Source: Methanobrevibacter_A sp964547125
Lineage (GTDB): Archaea; Methanobacteriota; Methanobacteria; Methanobacteriales; Methanobacteriaceae
Direction of reading: 5' to 3'
Assembly (NCBI GenBank): GCA_964547125.1
Contig: CAZJLS010000023.1
Location: 1-22,127 of the forward strand
Length of the DNA: 22,127 bases
Every line of letters begins with the position of its first letter. Position 1 is the first letter of the stretch. The position numbers and the translations under genes were made by a program. Positions 1-6,221 of the stretch are shown one piece after another. The notes under the pieces were generated by a model. It had not been told where the DNA came from. It saw nothing but the letters and a program-made list of their open reading frames with translations, and made no database searches.

Positions 1-278
1 TAGGATTCATACCATCCGCAAACATAGGAGAAGAAGGAGCACTATTCGAACCAGTCCATGGATCAGCACCAGATATAGCAGGACAAGGAATAGCAAACCC
101 AACAGCAATGCTACTATCAGCAGTAATGATGCTAGACTACCTAGGAGAAACCGAAAAAGCAAGACAACTAGATAATGCAATACTAGAAGTGCTAAAAGAA
201 GGAAAAACCGTAACAGGAGATTTAGGCGGAAACAGTAGCACACAAGAAATGGCAGAAGCCATAAAATCCAAACTATAA
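1..278 (+). CDS. leuB: 3-isopropylmalate / homoisocitrate-type dehydrogenase, C-terminal 91 residues (5' partial)
   Basis: The window opens inside this gene; the reading frame begins with the codon at position 3 and stops at TAA 276-278. The visible part carries hallmarks of the NAD-dependent beta-decarboxylating dehydrogenase family: an FEPVHGSAPDIAGQGIANP block (cofactor-binding region) near the start, then ML(L)SAVMMLDYLG, and a GDLGGNSSTQEMAEAI tail. The family oxidatively decarboxylates 3-isopropylmalate in leucine synthesis; methanogens also have a close paralogue, AksF, for homoisocitrate in coenzyme B synthesis. The substrate-recognition loop lies upstream of the window, so LeuB and AksF cannot be separated here. 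Proximity to ribH fits LeuB in related genomes, from memory and not checked. The next gene follows after 42 bp. Confidence 0.82.
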   Translation, partial: GFIPSANIGEEGALFEPVHGSAPDIAGQGIANPTAMLLSAVMMLDYLGETEKARQLDNAILEVLKEGKTVTGDLGGNSSTQEMAEAIKSKL

Positions 279-300
279 AAAAAAATAAACACCAACACCC

Positions 301-320
301 TTCTATTTTTTTCTATTTTT
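301..320 (+). terminator. T-rich tract made of a tandem 10-mer
   Basis: TTCTATTTTT occurs twice in direct tandem and ends at the base before the ATG of the next gene. Archaeal RNA polymerase terminates at such T-runs without a hairpin, so it may end the LeuB-type transcript. It leaves no Shine-Dalgarno site for the cysteine desulfurase. Confidence 0.4.
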
Positions 321-1499
321 ATGTTAAACAATACTTTAATAAGGAAAGACTTCCCCATACTAGAAGAATACACTTATCTAGATTCAGCAAGCACCTCACT
401 AACACCAATACCTGTAATAGAAGCAATAAACGAATACTACCTAAAATATAATGCAAATATAGGAAGAGGTGCCTATAAAATATCAATAGAAGCAGGAACA
501 AGATTTGAAAACACACGAAAACTAATAAGTCAAAACCTAAATGCATCTCCTGAAGAAATAATATTTACAAAAAACACAACAGAAGGAATAAACCTAATAA
601 CAAACGGCTTCCAATTCAAAAAAGGAGAAAATGTAATAATATCAAACATAGAACACCACTCCAACTACATACCATGGCTAAACCTAAAAAACAAAATTAA
701 CATAAAAATCCTAAAAGCAAATAAATATGGAATAATAAACCCATATGATTTACACGATTTAATAGATGAAAACACACGTATAATATCAATAAGCCATGTA
801 AATAATGCAACTGGATCTGTTCAACCAATAAAAGAAATATATAAAATAGCAAAAGAAAAAGGAATAATACTAATGGTGGACTGTGCACAATCCTATGGAC
901 ACATACCACTAGATATAAAAGCCGATATTATGGTATTTCCTGGACATAAAGGTATAATGGGACCAGTTGGAACAGGATTCATCTACATAAACAAAAAAAT
1001 ACAAGAGCAAATAAAACCTGTAAACCTTGGAGGAGGAACAATAATCAGCACACAAGGTGAAGAATTCACATTAGAACAAGCACCACACTGCTATGAATCT
1101 GGAACACAAAACATAGCAGGAATATTCGGATTAAAAAAAGCAATCGAATACACAAACACCATAGGAATAGAAAATATTGACAAATACACAAGCAAACTAA
1201 CCACAAAATTATACAAAGAATTAAACGAAATAGAAAATATAAAAGTTTACGGAAAAAAAGACAATATCAAAAACATAGTATCATTCAATATAAACAATTT
1301 AAACCCTCATGATGTAAGTAAAATCCTAGATGAAACAGGAAACATATGTGTTAGAAGCGGACACCACTGCACAATACCAACACTAAACACAGTAAATGCA
1401 AACCAAGGAACTATAAGAGCATCACTACACTGTTATAATAACATAAAAGATATAGAAAAACTAATAGAAATAATAGATGAAATAAGTAAGGTATTCTAA
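321..1499 (+). CDS. Cysteine desulfurase, SufS-like (class V aminotransferase fold)
   Basis: This 392-residue PLP enzyme should remove sulfur from L-cysteine as a persulfide for Fe-S clusters or other thio-cofactors. The PLP lysine is K210 in FPGHKG. The ring-stacking histidine lies in EHHSN (111-115) and the PLP-nitrogen aspartate in VDCAQ (D187). ESGTQN (259-264) is another family block. The catalytic cysteine is C350 in the loop CVRSGHHC, the RSGHHC form typical of group II (SufS/CsdA) enzymes rather than NifS/IscS. Length is close to the usual 400. The start is the ATG directly after a T-tract, with no clear ribosome-binding site. A glycosyltransferase begins 5 bp after its stop, so the two are probably co-transcribed, though no functional link is obvious. 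No SufBCD gene is present in the window. Confidence 0.9.
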   Translation: MLNNTLIRKDFPILEEYTYLDSASTSLTPIPVIEAINEYYLKYNANIGRGAYKISIEAGTRFENTRKLISQNLNASPEEIIFTKNTTEGINLITNGFQFKKGENVIISNIEHHSNYIPWLNLKNKINIKILKANKYGIINPYDLHDLIDENTRIISISHVNNATGSVQPIKEIYKIAKEKGIILMVDCAQSYGHIPLDIKADIMVFPGHKGIMGPVGTGFIYINKKIQEQIKPVNLGGGTIISTQGEEFTLEQAPHCYESGTQNIAGIFGLKKAIEYTNTIGIENIDKYTSKLTTKLYKELNEIENIKVYGKKDNIKNIVSFNINNLNPHDVSKILDETGNICVRSGHHCTIPTLNTVNANQGTIRASLHCYNNIKDIEKLIEIIDEISKVF

Positions 1500-1504
1500 A
1501 AAAA

Positions 1505-2893
1505 ATGACAAAAGAAAACAAAAAGCTAATCATATCATATTTTTTCCCACCATACACCAATACAGGTGGAACAGTAGTAGCTAAAAGAATAATAGAAGAA
1601 AACCAAAAAGTAGACATACTACAAAACCATATAGGCAACACAACACAAGATGAAAGCCTAAACAAATTAATAAACCCATATATAAATTTAAGAATAATAT
1701 TAGATGCACCATATGAACCTAACTGGACATGGCCAAATATAAAATCATTTATAGATAAAGGAATGGAACAATTAAACAATATAAGTAAAGAAACACCATA
1801 CACACATATCTACTCACGTTCTATGCCAAGACAATCCCACTACCTAGCATACCAATACAAAAAAGAATACCCAAAAACAAAATGGACAGCAGAATTTTCA
1901 GACCCTATACTATTTGACATATATGGAAAAGAAAGAAAAGCATCCCCAATAAATGATATAGAATACCTAACACAGATAAACACTATACTAGAAAGGAAAA
2001 AAATCGAAAATTTACCAGAAAATACAAGTACAGAATATCTATGCGAACTACTAGCATATCTATTTGCAGATGAAATAATATTTACAAACGAAAACCAGAA
2101 AAACATAATGCTAAATAAATTCCAGGAAATATACCATGGAAAAGAAAATATAAAACAAATAATAGAAGAAAAAAGCATAATAAAACCACAACCAACACTA
2201 AAAGAAGAATATTACAATAAAACCACAAGTAACTACACAATTAACAATGAATATGTAAATTTAGCATATTTTGGACTATTTTATGGAACAAGAAATTTTG
2301 AAGATGTGTTCTATGCATTAGAAAATATTGATGAAAGTTTGAAAAAATACTTCAAACTACATATATTCACAAGTGAAGAATACTTCATTGATAGAAGCAT
2401 ACAAGGATTAGACACACAAGACAACATAATAATAAACTCAAACAAAAACTACCTCGAATTCTTAAACCTAACTACAAAATTTGACATACTTCTACTAACA
2501 GATGCAAACACAAAAAATTACTACCAAACAAATCCCTACTTACCATCAAAATTCTCAGACTACCAAGGAAGCCAAACCGACATATGGGCAATATGCGAAG
2601 AAAACAGCACACTCGACAAAACAGATAAAATAAAATACAAATCAACACTAGGAGAATATCCAAGCTCCACAAACACATTGAATAAAATAATAAAAGAAAA
2701 ACTAGAAGAAAAAAAATACAAAGTCACCGGCCAAACACCAACACCAACAAAAAAAGAAAACGAAGAAAACATCATAAAACACCTAGAAAAAAGAAACACG
2801 ACCCTAACAAACACACTACACGAAGAAATAAAAACAAAACAAAACGAAATAAACAAACTAAACCAAATAATAGAAGAATTACAAAAACAATAA
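1505..2893 (+). CDS. GT-B fold (GT4-like) glycosyltransferase with C-terminal coiled coil
   Basis: This is a 462-residue cytosolic protein without membrane segments. The N-terminal ISYFFPPYTNTGGTVVAKRI (10-29) is the donor-side glycine loop opening of family-1/GT4 glycosyltransferases. LAYFGLFYGTRNFEDVFYAL (253-272) marks the start of the second Rossmann domain. NPYLPSKFSDYQGSQTDIWA (343-362) matches the PYLPSKxxDYxG nucleotide-sugar segment of that class. Residues about 417-462 are a Lys/Glu/Asn-rich heptad-like helix, probably a coiled coil for oligomerisation, preceded by a TPTPTKK linker. The sugar and acceptor are unknown; cell-surface glycan or glycoprotein decoration is the likely context. 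It starts 5 bp after the cysteine desulfurase. Codons are strongly A/C-rich (ATA, ACA, CTA), unlike ribH just downstream. Confidence 0.72.
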   Translation: MTKENKKLIISYFFPPYTNTGGTVVAKRIIEENQKVDILQNHIGNTTQDESLNKLINPYINLRIILDAPYEPNWTWPNIKSFIDKGMEQLNNISKETPYTHIYSRSMPRQSHYLAYQYKKEYPKTKWTAEFSDPILFDIYGKERKASPINDIEYLTQINTILERKKIENLPENTSTEYLCELLAYLFADEIIFTNENQKNIMLNKFQEIYHGKENIKQIIEEKSIIKPQPTLKEEYYNKTTSNYTINNEYVNLAYFGLFYGTRNFEDVFYALENIDESLKKYFKLHIFTSEEYFIDRSIQGLDTQDNIIINSNKNYLEFLNLTTKFDILLLTDANTKNYYQTNPYLPSKFSDYQGSQTDIWAICEENSTLDKTDKIKYKSTLGEYPSSTNTLNKIIKEKLEEKKYKVTGQTPTPTKKENEENIIKHLEKRNTTLTNTLHEEIKTKQNEINKLNQIIEELQKQ

Positions 2894-2907
2894 CAAACTT
2901 CTACTTA

Positions 2908-2936
2908 AGTAAAAAAAAAATTATCTAATTTTTTAA
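2908..2936 (+). terminator. Possible T-run terminator after the glycosyltransferase
   Basis: After the stop codon comes an A-run followed by ATTTTTT just before the ribH-side promoter. This fits an archaeal intrinsic terminator separating two transcription units; the call rests on T-richness and position only. Confidence 0.3.
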
Positions 2937-2941
2937 ATATT

Positions 2942-2955
2942 AGAAATTATATAAC
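2942..2955 (+). promoter_or_regulatory. Archaeal BRE/TATA promoter for the small peptide and ribH
   Basis: AGAAATTATATAAC combines a purine-rich BRE-like part with a TATA box. The expected start about 25 bases downstream (near 2973) falls just before the AGGATGAT ribosome-binding site at 2980-2987, a consistent layout for a short leader. Confidence 0.5.
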
Positions 2956-2994
2956 TATAATATGAATATAAAATTTTAAGAGGATGATTAAATT

Positions 2995-3081
2995 ATGGAT
3001 AGCGTTAAAATTATTTCATTATTCATCATATTAATTATGGTTTTAAGTGCTGTTGCAGGATTTATTATAATGGTAACATAA
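2995..3081 (+). CDS. 28-residue hydrophobic single-span membrane peptide
   Basis: This short ORF reads MDSVKIISLFIILIMVLSAV then AGFIIMVT and stops at TAA. Nearly the whole peptide is one hydrophobic helix (residues about 5-27) after a short polar N-terminus. It has a ribosome-binding site (AGGATGAT, 2980-2987) at good distance and a plausible promoter upstream, and ends 27 bp before ribH. The length is below usual gene-calling limits, so annotation may omit it. The function is unknown. It could be a genuine small membrane protein co-expressed with ribH, or a leader whose translation affects ribH. I do not recognise a family. Confidence 0.55.
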   Translation: MDSVKIISLFIILIMVLSAVAGFIIMVT

Positions 3082-3108
3082 GAAAAAAATAAATGGAGAT
3101 TATAATTT

Positions 3109-3534
3109 ATGGTTAAATATAGAATAGGTGCAGTAATTGCTGAATTCAACTTTGATATTACTCAAATGATGCTAGAATTAGCTAAAGAAGAAGCTAAAGT
3201 TCTAGATGCTGAAATAACAAAAGTAGTTGTAGTTCCTGGTGTCTTTGATATGGCATTAGCAATTAAAAAATTACTACAAAAAGACGAAATAGATGCTGTT
3301 ATAACACTCGGAGCAGTTATTGAAGGCGCAACCGATCATGACCAAATAGTAGCTCAACACGCATCACGTAAAATTGCAGATTTATCCTTAGAATATGATA
3401 AACCTGTAGCTTTAGGTATTAGTGGTCCAGGTATGACTCGTTTAGATGCTCATAAACGTATTGATTATGGTAAACGAGCTGTTGAAGCTGCTGTTAAAAT
3501 GTGTATGAGATTAGAAGAGATTGAAAATCTCTAA
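3109..3534 (+). CDS. ribH: 6,7-dimethyl-8-ribityllumazine synthase
   Basis: RibH condenses 5-amino-6-ribitylaminouracil with 3,4-dihydroxy-2-butanone 4-phosphate to give lumazine, the riboflavin precursor; in methanogens the same pyrimidine also leads to F420 via FO. The 141-residue length suits the short archaeal form. Visible blocks are AEFNFD (11-16, pyrimidine side), VVPGVFDMALA (41-51, the VPGxxE-like substrate loop), GAVIEGATDHD (68-78) with the proton-transfer histidine H77, and GISGPGMTRLDAHKR near the C-terminus for phosphate binding. A good ribosome-binding site (GGAGAT, 3095-3100) lies 8 bases before the ATG. Codons here are T-ending (GTT, GCT, ATT), in contrast to the A/C-rich genes to the left. 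Confidence 0.93.
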   Translation: MVKYRIGAVIAEFNFDITQMMLELAKEEAKVLDAEITKVVVVPGVFDMALAIKKLLQKDEIDAVITLGAVIEGATDHDQIVAQHASRKIADLSLEYDKPVALGISGPGMTRLDAHKRIDYGKRAVEAAVKMCMRLEEIENL

Positions 3535-3537
3535 AAA

Positions 3538-3594
3538 TACTTTTTTTTAAATAAATTTTTTTATTTTTATTATAATTTTTTTTATACTTTTTTT
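3538..3594 (+). terminator. Multiple T-runs between ribH and mmp11
   Basis: Four T-runs (5-8 bases) occur within about 57 bp after the ribH stop, the last touching the start region of mmp11. This is consistent with archaeal T-tract termination. Confidence 0.4.
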
Positions 3595-3604
3595 GATGGT
3601 TAAT

Positions 3605-4396
3605 ATGGAAATTTTAAAACCTGAAGACTTAAAAGATAAATTTAATGACCCATGGATTGCTCCTTATGATAAGGAAATAACTATGGTTGATGGAGATACT
3701 GTTGAAATCGTTGAGTACCATCCATGTATTTCTGGTTCTCATTGGTTAGTTAATCAATACAAAAACAGTAGTGAATTAATTACTAATGCTTATCGTGATG
3801 GAAATAANNNNNNNNNNNNNNNNNNNNNNNNNNNNNNNNNNNNNNNNNNNNNNNNNNNNNNNNNNNNNNNNNNNNNNNNNNNNNNNNNNNNNNNNNNNNN
3901 NNNNNNNATGGAGAAACTTGTCATTGGAATTGATGATACTGATATTAAAAATAAAGGAGCTACATGGACTACAGCGCATAATATAGGTTTAAAATTAAAA
4001 AGTGAAGGTTTTGAATATTTAGATCATATTATAGTTCAATTATATCCTAAAAATCCATATAAAACACAAAATTGTGTTAGTATTGCATTAAGTTTTGCTG
4101 TTCTACCAGAAGATAAAGAAAAACTAATAAATCGTCTTATAGAATTATTAAAAGAAGACACATTATCTGATAAAACCGCTATTGCTATCTTAGATGGTAT
4201 AAAAATACCTGAAAAATTAAAAGAATATAGTATTAAAACTAAAACAGGTATGATGAGTGTTGAAGAAGCAGAAAAAATGGCTGAAGAATTAGATATTGAA
4301 TTAATTAGTGTAACTGGAGAACAAGGAAAAATAGGTGCACTAGCAGCATTAGGTTTATACAATAATCCTGATGAAGCTGTTAAAATCTACAAATAA
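3605..4396 (+). CDS. mmp11: Methanogenesis marker protein 11 (interrupted by an assembly gap)
   Basis: Two sequence blocks on either side of the 100-N gap belong to one gene. The left block gives about 67 residues, MEILKPEDLKDKF... with DGDTVEIVEYHPCISGSHWL. The right block gives LVIGIDDTDIKNKGATWTTA, then YPKNPYKTQNCVS and VTGEQGKIGALAALGLYNNP. I recognise this as the methanogen-specific marker 11 family. Its IDDTD...GAT motif resembles the N-terminal domain of TiaS (tRNA-Ile2 agmatinylcytidine synthase), suggesting a nucleotide-binding role, but the function is unknown. The ATG at 3605 is chosen because the family begins MEIL; ATG 3596 and TTG 3593 are alternatives. The ATG at 3908, directly after the gap, is very likely an internal methionine. 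Confidence 0.75.
   Translation: MEILKPEDLKDKFNDPWIAPYDKEITMVDGDTVEIVEYHPCISGSHWLVNQYKNSSELITNAYRDGNXXXXXXXXXXXXXXXXXXXXXXXXXXXXXXXXXXMEKLVIGIDDTDIKNKGATWTTAHNIGLKLKSEGFEYLDHIIVQLYPKNPYKTQNCVSIALSFAVLPEDKEKLINRLIELLKEDTLSDKTAIAILDGIKIPEKLKEYSIKTKTGMMSVEEAEKMAEELDIELISVTGEQGKIGALAALGLYNNPDEAVKIYK
3808..3907. other. Assembly gap of exactly 100 N
   Basis: Positions 3808-3907 are all N. Exactly 100 is the usual placeholder for a gap of unknown size. It removes the middle of mmp11, and the true missing length need not be 100. Confidence 0.99.
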
Positions 4397-4430
4397 AAAC
4401 TTTTTCTCTCTATTTTTTTTATTTATTAAA
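4397..4430 (+). terminator. T-rich convergent intergenic terminator
   Basis: CTTTTTCTCTCTATTTTTTTTATTTATT follows the mmp11 stop and runs into the tail of the oppositely oriented glycosyltransferase. The T-runs can end the plus-strand transcript. Confidence 0.4.
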
Positions 4431-6140
4431 TTTTAAAAATGAATCAACACTAGAAACTACAAATTCATTTGATGTTGTAAGATTCTCAGGATTTGTGAAG
4501 TTAATAACATAATGACTATCACCATCATAAAATTCTAAAACACCACCATGAATAACCTCACTACCTCTAAAACTTTTAACAATACGTCCATCAAGTGAAA
4601 TAGAATAAACAGCATCTTCAGCAAAATAACCATTCAAAGTCTTAACATACGAACCATTAACAGTTATATTAACATTTGTTTGATTTGAATCATGATCAAA
4701 AATAACATAATTAGTTATAATTGAAACATTAGTTAAATTAGATGCATTAGAGAAATGTGAAACCATAACAGAATCAAACAACTCACTAAGACGACTATTA
4801 GAAATAATATCTCCAGTATGAACATCTAAAATCTTTCTAGCATCAGCTGGAATTCTAAAAGTATTATACTCATTATCACGAGTATCATTAACTGAATAAA
4901 AATCATCCCCAATTTTTAAAATATCCCCACTACTAATATGCATTGTAGCTAAAGCATCCGCAGGGAATCTAATAATATTAGTCTCATTTTCAATAGCACT
5001 ATCAATAGTAAATGGACCACGAACAGAAATCGCTTGAATATTATCTGTTTGAGGGAAAATAATAAGATTTCTTGAAGTTGGCTCAATAGAAATAGAACCA
5101 TCAGTAAAAGTAGCAGCACTCATAAAAGTAGTTAACATTAAAATAAGTATCAAACCACAAACTAAGAAAGGGAAATGCATCTTAATAAAAGATTTAAAAA
5201 CAGCTATCTTCGAACCTTTCTTAAAAATAGCAATAGACTTAGTTAAAATCTTAATAACATAATAAACTGTTAAAATAAAACCAAGCAGGGTCACAATGAA
5301 ACTTATACTTAAATGAATACTTGGAACGAAAAACAAGATAAATAAACCAAGAATAATAAGAGATAATCCCATAATCGCCCATCTAATATATTCACCAAGA
5401 GTATCCATCATAGTAACTCTACCATAATCAACAGCACGATTAATAATAGTTCTTACAACTTCATTAGCCATTACATGTAAATCAGCTAAAGAAGACATGT
5501 CATGTTTAATATCACCAATATCAATTTCACCAATACTAATACCATGAACATCAGCATCTAAAACAATACCAACATCCACACCATAATCTTCTTCAAATTT
5601 AATCTTATCAAGAGCTTCACGTTTACCTGCAAACTGACCACTTAAAGGCTGTTCATAAGTAACTTCAGGGAAGAAGAATTTTAACAAAGGTTTAGCAGTT
5701 AATTCTGTGACTCTACCACTTTCACGGGAAAACTTAGTCTTAGTAATATCAACTTTACCTTCAATTAAAGGAGTAATAATGGCTTTAACCTTTTTAACAG
5801 ATAAATTAGAAATATCTGCATCAATAAAAGCAACAATATCAGAAGTAGTATTTTTAAAACCAGTTTTTAAAGCAGAACCTTTACCTTTATTATTATCATG
5901 ATTAATAACTCTAGCTCCAGCAGATGATGCTTCTTCTTCAGTATTATCAGTAGAACCATCATTAACAACTACAACTTCATTAATACAGTTTATTGACTTA
6001 ACAACCTTAACAACTTCTGCAACTGTATCCTCTTCATTATATGCAGGAATAACAACAGCAACAGAAGGAGTGTTATTGCTTTCGTTTGTAGTTTTAACTG
6101 AAGCCAATAAAAATGCAATTAATACAAAAAACCATGACAT
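4419..6140 (-). CDS. Membrane GT2 glycosyltransferase, GpgS-like, with C-terminal outer domain
   Basis: The protein has 573 residues. Residues 26-250 are a GT-A domain: VVIPAYNEED (29-38), VVNDGSTDNT (58-67), KGKGSALKTG (85-94), the metal-binding FIDADIS (D107, D109) and PLSGQFAGKRE (165-175). The last block, with the NEVVRTI region, recalls glucosyl-3-phosphoglycerate synthase (GpgS). Three membrane spans follow (about 254-272, 277-298, 322-343), plus a weak hydrophobic N-terminus (3-14). The final 230 residues hold about ten N-x-S/T sites, which places them outside the cell. Within them IRFPADALATMHISSGDILK (390-409) and FRIPADARKILDVHTGDIIS (428-447) form a tandem AbrB/VAT-N-like repeat. 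The substrate is unknown; a lipid-linked or surface glycan is likelier than soluble glucosylglycerate. It lies 81 bp downstream of the TagF-like gene. Confidence 0.78.
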   Translation of the reverse strand: MSWFFVLIAFLLASVKTTNESNNTPSVAVVIPAYNEEDTVAEVVKVVKSINCINEVVVVNDGSTDNTEEEASSAGARVINHDNNKGKGSALKTGFKNTTSDIVAFIDADISNLSVKKVKAIITPLIEGKVDITKTKFSRESGRVTELTAKPLLKFFFPEVTYEQPLSGQFAGKREALDKIKFEEDYGVDVGIVLDADVHGISIGEIDIGDIKHDMSSLADLHVMANEVVRTIINRAVDYGRVTMMDTLGEYIRWAIMGLSLIILGLFILFFVPSIHLSISFIVTLLGFILTVYYVIKILTKSIAIFKKGSKIAVFKSFIKMHFPFLVCGLILILMLTTFMSAATFTDGSISIEPTSRNLIIFPQTDNIQAISVRGPFTIDSAIENETNIIRFPADALATMHISSGDILKIGDDFYSVNDTRDNEYNTFRIPADARKILDVHTGDIISNSRLSELFDSVMVSHFSNASNLTNVSIITNYVIFDHDSNQTNVNITVNGSYVKTLNGYFAEDAVYSISLDGRIVKSFRGSEVIHGGVLEFYDGDSHYVINFTNPENLTTSNEFVVSSVDSFLKFNK

Positions 6141-6155
6141 GATAAATTTACTTCC

Positions 6156-6170
6156 AAAATATATAAAAAA
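6156..6170 (-). promoter_or_regulatory. TATA box upstream of the GpgS-like gene
   Basis: Read on the minus strand, TTTTTTATATATTTTGG is a good archaeal TATA element centred about 23 bases before the ATG at 6140. That spacing would put the transcription start at or next to the start codon (leaderless). A GGAAG motif at 6151-6155 would then lie upstream of the start site and not be used. Confidence 0.35.
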
Positions 6171-6221
6171 AATTTTTTTTTATTCCTAATATGAAATTTT
6201 TATCTTAACATATTAAAAAAT

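Noticed and set aside
3908..4396. A separate gene starting at the ATG directly after the N-run
   Set aside because: The flanking blocks read as N- and C-terminal parts of one Mmp11 protein in the same frame, so this ATG is most likely an internal methionine.
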